Below the pieces are notes generated by a model. That model saw only the letters and a program-made list of their open reading frames with translations, had not been told where the DNA came from and searched no databases. From the NCBI GenBank assembly GCA_020627685.1, contig JAHDGK010000018.1, positions 21,574 through 85,573 on the forward strand: a DNA stretch of 64,000 nt. The letters are read 5' to 3'. A program made the position numbers and the translations under genes. This DNA comes from Granulosicoccus sp. (lineage in GTDB: Bacteria > Pseudomonadota > Gammaproteobacteria > Granulosicoccales > Granulosicoccaceae). Shown in pieces: positions 56,554-64,000 of this stretch; position 1 is the stretch's first letter, and every line of letters starts with the position of its first letter.

Positions 56554-58608
56554 ATGAAAGGAATACTTCACCGATTTATCCGAACACCACGCGCTGCAAT
56601 GATTGCAGCGTGCTGTGTTGTGCTCACGGCTTGTGATTCGGGTAGCAGCACCATCTCTCCTCCTATCGATGATTCCGCCGGTAGCAATGAGGAAATCATT
56701 AACTCGCAACTGAGTTTTCGTGAGAGCGGCGCTGCTGTTCAGCGTTTCGTGCTCAATGAAGACACATTGCTGCGCGGCAGGTTTTATTCCGAGGACGCGC
56801 CGGCTGAAGGCCCTGCAACCATACGTTCCTTGCCTGCGCAGGGAGTGCTGACCCTACAAGCGGAGGGGCAGGTTTTTTTGTACACGGTTACCGATAATTA
56901 CTTCGGTGAAGATGCTTTCAGCTACATTAGTTTTGACGGGCAGGAAGTCAATGTTGAACTGACGATTGCATCGGTCAATGATGCGCCGGTTTTGTCGGCC
57001 GACATCCCGCGGGTAGCGGAGCAAGGGCGCAGCTTTGAAGTTCAATTGAATGCCACAGATGTTGACGACACGGATCTGCGTTATAGCGCTAACGGCCTGC
57101 CGTCCTGGCTAAGCCTTAATGCGACGTCCGGTCTATTATTGGGGCAGCCCAACCAGACAGACATTGGTTTTAGTGGCGATGTCACTTTTCGTGTCACTGA
57201 TCCTGAGGGCTTGTTCACTGAAGTGACCGGAGTACGTTTTGAAGTCATCGATGTCAACGACCCTCCAACGCTGAACATTACTCAATTGCCTGTTGAGCTC
57301 AACGCTAGAGAGAGCGTAACAGCGCAGGTATTTCCCGATGATTTAGACGGAGACACCGTCACCATAAGCGTTGAAAGCAATGATTTTATTAGTAGTGAAG
57401 TCAATGCGGGTTCTATCACCTTAACCGCTGCTGACGTTAACGATGTCACTGACGTTAACCTTGTTATAACGGCACGTGATAGACAAGGAACAACCAGCCG
57501 TGAAATTGTACCGATAACGTTGTACCCACTGACTGCATCCGGTGCGGGCCGAACCTTATTAGGGAGTAAGCAAGGCAGGGGAGTGCATTTGGTTGCATTG
57601 GGCGATGGCTACGCGGAAGATCAACAGGCTTTATTCCGCGAACATGTAGGTGATGCGATAGCCAGTATCCGTGCAGACAAAGGTATCGGCAGTCATATCG
57701 GCGCATTCAATATTCATATGATCAACACGGTGTCTGTTAACTCGGGGGCCGATGACAACGAAGAAGTCGACAGTAGAGATACAGCGTTCGATAGTGCGTA
57801 CAACTGTGGTGGCGTCCTCAGGCTCATTTGCGCTAATACCCTGTCTATGTTTGAAACTGCATTGGGAGAGTATCCGTCTGTCGATCAAATCGTTTTGTTG
57901 GTGAACGACCGTCGTTATGGAGGCAGTGGTAACAGTGGCGGAAGTGTTGCGATAACGTCTGCCTATTTTCCTGAAATAGCGGTTCACGAGATGGGGCATA
58001 GTCTTGTCGACCTTGCAGATGAGTATGTGGATACCCTGATAGAAGAGACATCAGGGTTACTCCTTTTTCAAGAAGGGCGCTATAAAAATGTGACGGCGCT
58101 GACCGATCCTACCGCCGTACCGTGGGCACACTGGATTGATCCGTCAGTTCCCTTACCGCAAAGTTTTGGTGAGGCTGGCGTTGGGCTTTTTGAAGGCGGC
58201 TTGTATCGAGCAAGCGGTATTTTTCGACCAACGTTTAACAGCCGGATGCGATCATTCGATGCCTCCTTCGGTCCCGTTAATAGCGAGCAGTGGATACTGC
58301 GCTTGTATTCTTTAACAGAGGGTATTCGTGGGTTTTCTCCCAATGCCGAGACCATACAGGTTAACGCCGGAGAGACTCAGGAATTTCTGGTAAGTCCTAT
58401 TTTCGGGGAAGACGTCCAGTTAGTTGAGTGGACCTTCAACGGTGTCCCTCAGACTGTTAGTGAAAACGAACCTAACCGACTTGTGCTTTCGCCACCTGTA
58501 GGTACCCATACCGTCGCTCTGCGTGTTAGCGACATCAGTGGGAAAATTAAGCTACCGGCACCACATGCGGGGATTTTCAATTGGACATGGCAGGTAGTTG
58601 TCGAATGA
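56554..58608 (+). CDS. Lipoprotein M64 family metallopeptidase with Ig/cadherin-like domains
   Basis: A 684-residue secreted protease candidate. A signal peptide ends in lipobox VLTAC with Cys27. Two or three beta-sandwich domains follow (about 45-330): an Ig-like cadherin repeat with SVNDAP, a putative Ig domain with LPSWLSLNATSGLLLGQP, and another after DVNDPP. The catalytic domain (about 345-620) has HEMGH at 478-482 and Asp489 in LADEY, fitting the HExxHxxxxxxD zinc site of family M64 (IgA-peptidase type). A further Ig-like segment ends the protein. GAGG lies 4 bases before the ATG. The stop overlaps the next start as ATGA. Target proteins are unknown. Confidence 0.85.
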   Translation: MKGILHRFIRTPRAAMIAACCVVLTACDSGSSTISPPIDDSAGSNEEIINSQLSFRESGAAVQRFVLNEDTLLRGRFYSEDAPAEGPATIRSLPAQGVLTLQAEGQVFLYTVTDNYFGEDAFSYISFDGQEVNVELTIASVNDAPVLSADIPRVAEQGRSFEVQLNATDVDDTDLRYSANGLPSWLSLNATSGLLLGQPNQTDIGFSGDVTFRVTDPEGLFTEVTGVRFEVIDVNDPPTLNITQLPVELNARESVTAQVFPDDLDGDTVTISVESNDFISSEVNAGSITLTAADVNDVTDVNLVITARDRQGTTSREIVPITLYPLTASGAGRTLLGSKQGRGVHLVALGDGYAEDQQALFREHVGDAIASIRADKGIGSHIGAFNIHMINTVSVNSGADDNEEVDSRDTAFDSAYNCGGVLRLICANTLSMFETALGEYPSVDQIVLLVNDRRYGGSGNSGGSVAITSAYFPEIAVHEMGHSLVDLADEYVDTLIEETSGLLLFQEGRYKNVTALTDPTAVPWAHWIDPSVPLPQSFGEAGVGLFEGGLYRASGIFRPTFNSRMRSFDASFGPVNSEQWILRLYSLTEGIRGFSPNAETIQVNAGETQEFLVSPIFGEDVQLVEWTFNGVPQTVSENEPNRLVLSPPVGTHTVALRVSDISGKIKLPAPHAGIFNWTWQVVVE

Positions 58609-59138
58609 ACAGGTGGTTTTTGCTACTAGCTGTTTTGCTGATTTCAAATACAGCGTCCGCCGATTTGAGGCTGCTCATTCGTTTTGATGAGTCCGGCCAT
58701 TTTTTGCATCGCTTGTTTGTTGTCCCACCGCAGGAGCGGCTAGCCAAATCAACGGAGTTGAACCTTTCGGCGAGGAATTCAGCAAATATATCGGAACCCA
58801 TTATTGGGTCTGCGCCAATCGCACGCGGCCGCTCTATTGCCAGTGCCAGTGTGAACCCAGCCCCGGGAAGAAGTGTCCAGGGTATTGATTCATTCGTCAG
58901 ACTTGTATGGGAAAACACGGACGGGCAGCAGATTGCGCAGACATTGCTCCCTGATCCTCGAGTGGTGCATTCACCGACTCACATCAACGGTATTCAGGCA
59001 TCGCGATCCGGGTTAACGTCGGGCGCATGGCTTGCGACAGGGCCGTCAGAGGCAGATTCAGTAACTATTTTATTGCCTGAATCGCAGCCTTTAGGTTTGG
59101 CAGCTGAGATCTGGACCTTGCGCCTTAGCGTCGATTAG
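58605..59138 (+). CDS. Secreted protein of unknown function, coupled to the M64 peptidase
   Basis: A 177-residue protein with a Sec signal peptide (hydrophobic 4-13, cleavage after NTASA). No family was recognised; visible features are FDESGHFLHRLFVVP near the start of the mature part, Ser/Pro-rich stretches, and a C-terminal segment with SVTILLPE. No Cys after cleavage and no membrane helix, so a soluble periplasmic or surface protein is expected. The frame is open to 58581, but ATG 58605 overlaps the peptidase stop (ATGA) and gives the clean signal peptide. Its coupling suggests it works with the peptidase, for example as partner or inhibitor; that is inference. Confidence 0.72.
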   Translation: MNRWFLLLAVLLISNTASADLRLLIRFDESGHFLHRLFVVPPQERLAKSTELNLSARNSANISEPIIGSAPIARGRSIASASVNPAPGRSVQGIDSFVRLVWENTDGQQIAQTLLPDPRVVHSPTHINGIQASRSGLTSGAWLATGPSEADSVTILLPESQPLGLAAEIWTLRLSVD

Positions 59139-59160
59139 CGATCCAATGTCAGGTTTGCGG

Positions 59161-59217
59161 ATTACCATATCGGTAATTATGCGGTAAACCGTTGTAGCAT
59201 CACACTATTACCGGTTA
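59161..59217. promoter_or_regulatory. Cluster of TTACC/GGTAA half-sites
   Basis: The gap before the coiled-coil gene holds ATTACC-ATATC-GGTAAT (59161-59177), a further GGTAA (59183-59187) and TTACCGGTTA (59208-59217). The arrangement of inverted half-sites suggests a regulator-binding region. A -35 like TTGACG (59218-59223) follows, without a good -10. Confidence 0.35.
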
Positions 59218-59306
59218 TTGACGACCCTATATCGTTTATCATTAGGGCATGCTCATCCTAAAAACTGTGATACACGTTGTATCTGAATCACGTTGACTCG
59301 TAGCTT

Positions 59307-61340
59307 ATGTCGAAACCAGAATTCGATCGTAACAAACCGGACCACGAGTCCATGTTCGACTTCCTTTCGGAAGGCGATGAAGAGCAAACTGCCCGCAGAA
59401 AAGTCGCCAAAAAGTCCAAGCGTAGGGTCATGCCTACTATTCGACCACCGGTACCGGTTTCAAAGTCGGGACCCCTTTTGCCACCGAAACCCGGTGATCC
59501 GGTAGAACCGCCGCCGCCGCTTACGACGGCCAAGCGTGCGAAAAATGCAGACGACTTAGATTTTCTAGAAGACACTCGTTCAAATGCACCTGATCTTCGC
59601 CCGGTAGATAAAAAGCGGACTGCGAGCACTCGACCGAACAACGTTCGTCCGCTGACGCAGTCGCCGGCAAATGATGAGGACATAGAGCTTGAGAAGGAGT
59701 TCAGTTCACTTAAACGCGATAATCGTGATGAACTGGATTTTGGCAATGACTGGCGCGAAGGGTTGGCAACCACTTTTGAACAGCCCGAAGAAGATCCAAA
59801 AGAAAGTTTGATCAGATGGTTTGCCTTAGGTACAGCAGCTTTGCTGTTAGTGGGTGGTGGCAGCTATCTATATTTTTCCGGGAAACTTGATCAGCTTATT
59901 CCTTCGCAGTCTGAACTGGCGTTCGATGATGAGTTTTTATCAGATACTCAGAATGCGGAACTGTCTCCATCATTAAACGCGCCAGTTGAGAGTGATCAGA
60001 ATGCGGGGGCTGCAGCGACAGATCCCGTTGCTATTGATACTGACACTGCACTCAATAACGCAGCTGTGGATACTACAAGCAACATTGCAGAACCCTCTTC
60101 GCTTTGGGTGCGATTTAGCGATGAGTTAGCAGCCTTGGAAGCATTGGTCAGTAACGGGGCTTATGACGATGCTGAGCAAGCGTTGAGTTCGATGGATAGA
60201 ACGCTTTATGGTTACGGCGCATCTGAGTTCCAAGCTATCGAAGCAAGAATCGCCGAATTGAAAACGGATGCTGCAGGTCAGCAACAGGCCTTGGAAGCCG
60301 CTGAGGCAGCAAGGCAAGAAGAACGTCGCCAAGCGGAAGCCGCTGCAGCCAGAGCAGCCTCGGCGGAAGCTGCTCGATTGGCAGAAGTACGTCGGGCTGA
60401 ACAACTAGCGGCTGAACAGGAACGGTTGAAGTTGCAGCGCGAAGCAGAACAAGCTGCGGCTAACGAAGCAGCTCGTCTGGAAGAGCAGCGGTTGCTCGCG
60501 GCGCAAGAAGCTGAAGCTCTCAGACAAGAACAAGCGCTAGCAAGGCAACAGGCGCAGGCTAGAGTTGAAGCTGCCGCTGAAGAAGCCAGGCAGCGAGCCA
60601 GAGCTGCTGCAGATGAAGCCGCCACGACAGAGGCCTCTCGTAGAGAGGCGGCCAGACTCGAGCAACTAGAACAAGCTCGCACAGCATCAGAACTTGCTGC
60701 AGCCAGGGCAGACAAAATTCGACTTGATGCGCTGGAAGAAACCGCGAGGGAAGAGGCTAGAAGACAAATAGCTGAAGCCGATCGTCTAGCAACAGATAGG
60801 CGCATTGCCGAGGAAAGAGCGGCTGCAGAACGACGGGCTGTGTTAGAACAAAGAATAGCGCGCACACGCGAAATTGAGGCAGCTAATGCCGCGGCTGCTC
60901 AGGCGGAAAGCCGAGCGCAAAATCGTAACGTCGTTATAGTTGCTGAATCACAGGCAACTGAAGTTGCAGCGAACAATGCAAGTGTGGTGAACGCTGCTCC
61001 CCGTGCAATCACTGACGACGAGCTGCAAACGGTATACAGAAAATTTACAGATTTACAGAACGCGATCAGCAGTCGGGATATTGGACAGGTTGTCAGTTTG
61101 ACTAAGCGCTCTGGACTTCGTGTTCAACAATTTATGCAGGTTTTTGAAAACAGCGTGGGCATTGATGTCCGAATCCGCAATGTGTCGACAAGTAATGCGA
61201 CGGGTGAGATTAACGGAACGCTGCAAATACAATCTATTGAGAGGGCCGACGGTAGTCGTGCTGTGCCGCCATCCAATATGCAATCAATTCGTTTGACCAG
61301 TAGCCGCGAAGGCAATGACTGGTCAGCTATTAGTTGGTAA
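59307..61340 (+). CDS. TolA-shaped membrane coiled-coil protein, function unknown
   Basis: A 677-residue protein with no signal peptide. Residues 1-165 are a charged, Pro-rich cytosolic region; one membrane helix follows (about 170-192, WFALGTAALLLVGGGSYLYF); then an acidic stretch, a long Ala/Glu/Arg/Gln-rich helix (about 324-540) and a C-terminal globular domain (about 560-677, ITDDELQTVYRKF to the end) with alternating beta strands. This N-in, single-anchor, periplasm-spanning layout resembles TolA or TonB, but no Tol or TonB C-terminal signature is recognisable. It may link the inner membrane to envelope partners encoded downstream. Confidence 0.75.
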   Translation: MSKPEFDRNKPDHESMFDFLSEGDEEQTARRKVAKKSKRRVMPTIRPPVPVSKSGPLLPPKPGDPVEPPPPLTTAKRAKNADDLDFLEDTRSNAPDLRPVDKKRTASTRPNNVRPLTQSPANDEDIELEKEFSSLKRDNRDELDFGNDWREGLATTFEQPEEDPKESLIRWFALGTAALLLVGGGSYLYFSGKLDQLIPSQSELAFDDEFLSDTQNAELSPSLNAPVESDQNAGAAATDPVAIDTDTALNNAAVDTTSNIAEPSSLWVRFSDELAALEALVSNGAYDDAEQALSSMDRTLYGYGASEFQAIEARIAELKTDAAGQQQALEAAEAARQEERRQAEAAAARAASAEAARLAEVRRAEQLAAEQERLKLQREAEQAAANEAARLEEQRLLAAQEAEALRQEQALARQQAQARVEAAAEEARQRARAAADEAATTEASRREAARLEQLEQARTASELAAARADKIRLDALEETAREEARRQIAEADRLATDRRIAEERAAAERRAVLEQRIARTREIEAANAAAAQAESRAQNRNVVIVAESQATEVAANNASVVNAAPRAITDDELQTVYRKFTDLQNAISSRDIGQVVSLTKRSGLRVQQFMQVFENSVGIDVRIRNVSTSNATGEINGTLQIQSIERADGSRAVPPSNMQSIRLTSSREGNDWSAISW

Positions 61341-61374
61341 GCGTTAAATACGCGCCATCAGGTAATTCAAATTT

Positions 61375-61974
61375 ATGTTAGACAACGTTAGCAAACGGTT
61401 AGTGGTGATGCTCATCACCTTACTGCAGCTGTTCTCCATGCCGGGTGTGGTTAATGCGCAGTCAACGGATATCGAACCACCCGTCATAGAGTTCGAAGCT
61501 GTCTCTTCTGGAAATGCCGGGGACAGTCAGGTATTTGCAGCCACGGTGGTGGATAACACAGAAATTGCAAGTGTTACCTTGTACTACCGCTTTGCAGAAT
61601 CAACACCTTATCTGAATCGCCAACTAAACATGCTGGGTAATAGTGGTATTTACACAGCAACCGTTTCTAGTGAAGAGCTACCACCCGCTGCAACGTTTAT
61701 TCAGTATTACATCGAAGCCTTTGACACCGCCGGTAATCGTGCCTTACAAGGTTTCGCGTTTGACCCCATAGAGCGCCAATTAGTCACACCGAAAGCACCT
61801 GTTGCACAAGTGCCTAACGAGCCGGTTGAAACATCGGGTATGTCCTTTAACCGAAAACTACTTTATGGCGCGGTTGGATTGTTGGTGGTGGGTGTGCTGG
61901 CATCAGCAGCTGGTGGAGGAGGTAGCTCTAGTGCAGGGGTGCCCGTAACAGTAGTAGTGGATCAACTACCATGA
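61375..61974 (+). CDS. Secreted Ig-like protein with C-terminal membrane helix
   Basis: A 199-residue protein with a signal peptide (about 1-29, cleavage after VVNAQ), an Ig/fibronectin-like beta-sandwich (VVDNTEIASVTLYYRF, YYIEAFDTAGNRA) and a hydrophobic helix near 160-178 (LLYGAVGLLVVGVLASAAGG) followed by a Gly/Ser-rich tail. The Ig-like part resembles modules often found in surface adhesins and peptidases. The stop overlaps the start of the next gene by 4 bases (ATGA), so the two are probably translated together. Confidence 0.75.
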   Translation: MLDNVSKRLVVMLITLLQLFSMPGVVNAQSTDIEPPVIEFEAVSSGNAGDSQVFAATVVDNTEIASVTLYYRFAESTPYLNRQLNMLGNSGIYTATVSSEELPPAATFIQYYIEAFDTAGNRALQGFAFDPIERQLVTPKAPVAQVPNEPVETSGMSFNRKLLYGAVGLLVVGVLASAAGGGGSSSAGVPVTVVVDQLP

Positions 61975-64000
61975 TGAATCAAGGACGCTTCAAACGACTG
62001 TTGTCTCGACTGTTTAGTGCAGTTTTATTGGCAACAACGCTTTCGTTTATTTCCGGTTGCAATCAGCAGAACGATAACAACACTGTCGGTGTCGCTGGCG
62101 GCATGGCCAACATGGCTTTTACTGCTCCAGACATACTGCTGCAGTCGCGAACTATCGTCAGACAGAATCTTATTCTGCGCGTAACGATCAACGGTCAGGC
62201 TTTCCAGATCACCCCCGATGCCGAAGGCCAATACGTATTTCAAACAACCTTACCGCCTCTCTCCTCAACGGTTGTATCCATAGAATGGGTTGAGCTAGTA
62301 GAGGGTGAAGAACTACCTCTGGCCCGTGCAAGTAAACCGCTGAATGTAGGGTCTGTTTCAAGCCCCGTATTGTTGAGGTTCACTGAATTCGATACTTCCA
62401 TGGATGCCGACAACGACGGGTATTCCAACCTTCAAGAACGCCGCGAAGGATTTTTGTTTAACGATTCGACGTCACCGATAGCACCACCGGTTTTGGTGAA
62501 TTTGGTGGTGCAATTGAAATTACCCGTCGAGATGGTTGATGCGACCGAGGAACGTAAAGCGGCTGTGGATGCCACCGCCTTTGTTAACGGTACTGCTGTT
62601 TTACTCACACGTGAAGGTAACGACTGGCAAGGTAGCGTCACAGTAACTGAAAACTCGGATCCACTCATTGATGTTAATTTTTATTCAAACACCGAACAAA
62701 CGCTGCTCATTGCGCATGTTTCGCGTAATCAGAACGCAGGTAGTGGCGCAACGGTTGTCATTGGTGAAAACGATTATGAGACCGATAGTTACAACAGTGA
62801 CGACGATGAACTGAGCAATATTCAGGAAACTGCGCAGGGCACTGATGCTCTAGATGCAGAAGATCCTCCCAAGGATGAAGACAATGATGGCGTCCCTGAT
62901 GAGACTGATAATTGCCCCGCGAATGCGAATCCGGATCAGGCTGATATCGACAATGATGGAGCGGGTGATGCGTGTGACTTGATCAACGATGACGACACGG
63001 ATGGCGATGGCGTTAATAATGATGTTGATAACTGTCCTGCACGTGCTAACCCTGATCAAGCTGATATTGATAATGATGGTCTTGGCGATTTGTGTGATTT
63101 ATCGGACGACACAGATACAGACGGCGATGGAGTTCGAGATGCCGTAGATAACTGTCCGGCCATCTCAAATGCGAATCAAAACGATGTTGATGGTGATTCC
63201 ATCGGCGATGTATGCGATGCCATCAACGGCCTGGACCCAGATGATGATGGGGTAAATGATCCTGCAGATAATTGCCCAACTGATGCGAATAGTGATCAGG
63301 CAGATGTCGATGGTGACGGTATCGGTGATGCTTGTGATTTAACTAATGGCTTGGATCCCGACGGCGATAATGTTAACGACCCTCTAGACAATTGTCCTAC
63401 CGATGCGAATAGTGATCAGGCGGATGTCGATGGTGATGGTATCGGTGACGTGTGTGATCCGACTAATGGACTGGACCCAGACAACGATTCTGTAAACAAT
63501 CCAGGTGATAACTGTCCGGCTATTCCAAACACCGATCAAGCAGATGCTGACGGCGATGGAATAGGTGATGTCTGTGATTCAACGAACGGCCTTGATTTAG
63601 ACAATGACGGAATAGACAACTCGGCTGACAACTGTCCAAACGATGCAAACGCTGCGCAAACCGATACGGATGGTGACGGTATCGGTGATGCCTGTGACAC
63701 GTTGACAGACAGCGACGGCGACCTGGTTGCTGACGCCGATGACAACTGCCCCGCTGATGCTAATGCAGATCAGGCAGATACCGATGGTGACGGAACAGGT
63801 GACGTCTGCGACACGACGAATGGTTTAGACCTGGATGGCGACGGCGTATTGAATGCCGCTGATAACTGTCCAAACGATGCAAACGCTGCTCAAACCGATA
63901 CAGACGGTGACGGTATTGGCGATGCGTGTGACGCGTTGACAGACAGCGACGGCGACACGGTTGCTGATGCTGATGATAATTGCCCGGCGGATGCTAATAC
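61971..64000 (+). CDS. Lipoprotein with thrombospondin type 3 repeats, 3' end outside window
   Basis: The frame opens with ATGATG at 61971 and stays open to the last base, so the gene is truncated here after about 676 codons. A signal peptide ends in lipobox FISGC (Cys near 31). About 270 residues of beta-rich sequence follow, including one Ca2+-binding-like DADNDGYSN loop. From 62880 onward come thrombospondin type 3 repeats of about 38-40 residues with the pattern DxDxDGxxDxxDNCP...DxDGDGxGDxCD; nine are complete and a tenth is cut. Asp spacing and paired Cys predict Ca2+-loaded, disulfide-stabilised units. In Gram-negative bacteria such repeats often precede an OmpA-like peptidoglycan-binding domain, which would lie beyond the window. 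Confidence 0.85.
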   Translation, partial: MMNQGRFKRLLSRLFSAVLLATTLSFISGCNQQNDNNTVGVAGGMANMAFTAPDILLQSRTIVRQNLILRVTINGQAFQITPDAEGQYVFQTTLPPLSSTVVSIEWVELVEGEELPLARASKPLNVGSVSSPVLLRFTEFDTSMDADNDGYSNLQERREGFLFNDSTSPIAPPVLVNLVVQLKLPVEMVDATEERKAAVDATAFVNGTAVLLTREGNDWQGSVTVTENSDPLIDVNFYSNTEQTLLIAHVSRNQNAGSGATVVIGENDYETDSYNSDDDELSNIQETAQGTDALDAEDPPKDEDNDGVPDETDNCPANANPDQADIDNDGAGDACDLINDDDTDGDGVNNDVDNCPARANPDQADIDNDGLGDLCDLSDDTDTDGDGVRDAVDNCPAISNANQNDVDGDSIGDVCDAINGLDPDDDGVNDPADNCPTDANSDQADVDGDGIGDACDLTNGLDPDGDNVNDPLDNCPTDANSDQADVDGDGIGDVCDPTNGLDPDNDSVNNPGDNCPAIPNTDQADADGDGIGDVCDSTNGLDLDNDGIDNSADNCPNDANAAQTDTDGDGIGDACDTLTDSDGDLVADADDNCPADANADQADTDGDGTGDVCDTTNGLDLDGDGVLNAADNCPNDANAAQTDTDGDGIGDACDALTDSDGDTVADADDNCPADAN
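62880..64000 (+). repeat. Tandem coding repeats (thrombospondin type 3)
   Basis: A period of about 120 bases (40 codons), with some 114-base units. From about 63636 to the end a higher-order pair of units, period 234 bases (78 codons), is nearly identical at DNA level, pointing to recent duplication. Units around 63271-63480 are also very similar to each other with a 120-base period. Confidence 0.85.

Noticed and set aside
60278..60865. 195-codon minus-strand frame rich in Ser and Ala
   Set aside because: It is the shadow of the Ala/Glu/Arg coiled-coil of the plus-strand gene; the low-complexity composition explains the open frame.
62880..64000. Possible CRISPR array or satellite from the regular repeats
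   Set aside because: The period is 114-120 bases, in frame with a continuous coding sequence and protein-level thrombospondin type 3 motifs; there are no short direct repeats with unique spacers.

Overview
The window is chromosomal DNA from a Gram-negative bacterium, almost certainly a gammaproteobacterium. The order rlmE-ftsH-folP-glmM-tpiA-secG-tRNA-Leu(GAG) and the block rimP-nusA-infB-rbfA-truB-rpsO-pnp are typical of that class. A complete 14-gene nuo operon with separate nuoC and nuoD, Sec/Tat signal peptides and lipoboxes agree with this. Taxonomy below class is not resolved from the sequence. No rRNA, CRISPR array, insertion sequence, integrase or phage gene was seen.

Layout. (1) 1-8.1 kb: the 3' part of a PhoQ-like sensor kinase, yhbY on the opposite strand, then the housekeeping run rlmE to secG and tRNA-Leu(GAG). 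(2) 8.3-22.9 kb: nuoA-N, the proton-pumping NADH:quinone oxidoreductase. (3) 23-39.7 kb: an accessory block between nuo and the nusA operon. It holds an exostosin-type glycosyltransferase, initiator tRNA-fMet, a CHASE4-GGDEF diguanylate cyclase, a small lipoprotein with a possible Shine-Dalgarno-masking hairpin, a Tat-exported PhoX-like protein, a 3-hydroxyisobutyrate dehydrogenase-like enzyme, and an Lrp regulator divergent from a fused indolepyruvate-type ferredoxin oxidoreductase. The oxidoreductase is followed by isovaleryl-CoA dehydrogenase and both methylcrotonyl-CoA carboxylase subunits, which together suggest branched-chain amino acid (leucine) catabolism. (4) 39.8-49 kb: a leader with a terminator, then rimP to pnp (transcription, translation and RNA decay). 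(5) 49-56.5 kb: tadA, an AraC regulator, the operon hydrolase-Lhr-type helicase-PdeM, a HAD phosphatase and a D-amino-acid transaminase. (6) 56.5-64 kb: a run of exported or envelope proteins, namely an M64 metallopeptidase lipoprotein with Ig/cadherin-like domains, a small secreted protein, a TolA-shaped coiled-coil membrane protein, an Ig-like protein with a C-terminal membrane helix, and a lipoprotein with at least nine thrombospondin type 3 calcium-binding repeats that runs off the window.

The most likely undescribed system is block 6. Its members have no assigned pathway, two junctions overlap by ATGA, and together they look like a Ca2+-binding, protease-bearing assembly of the cell envelope. 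This is inference. Other points of interest are the attenuator-like nusA leader, the hairpin over the lipoprotein ribosome-binding site, the fused ferredoxin oxidoreductase placed with leucine-degradation genes, and the Lhr/PdeM pair without its usual ligase and exonuclease partners. Many genes use TTG or GTG starts, and several starts were moved from the longest reading frame on the basis of ribosome-binding sites, terminators or family N-termini.
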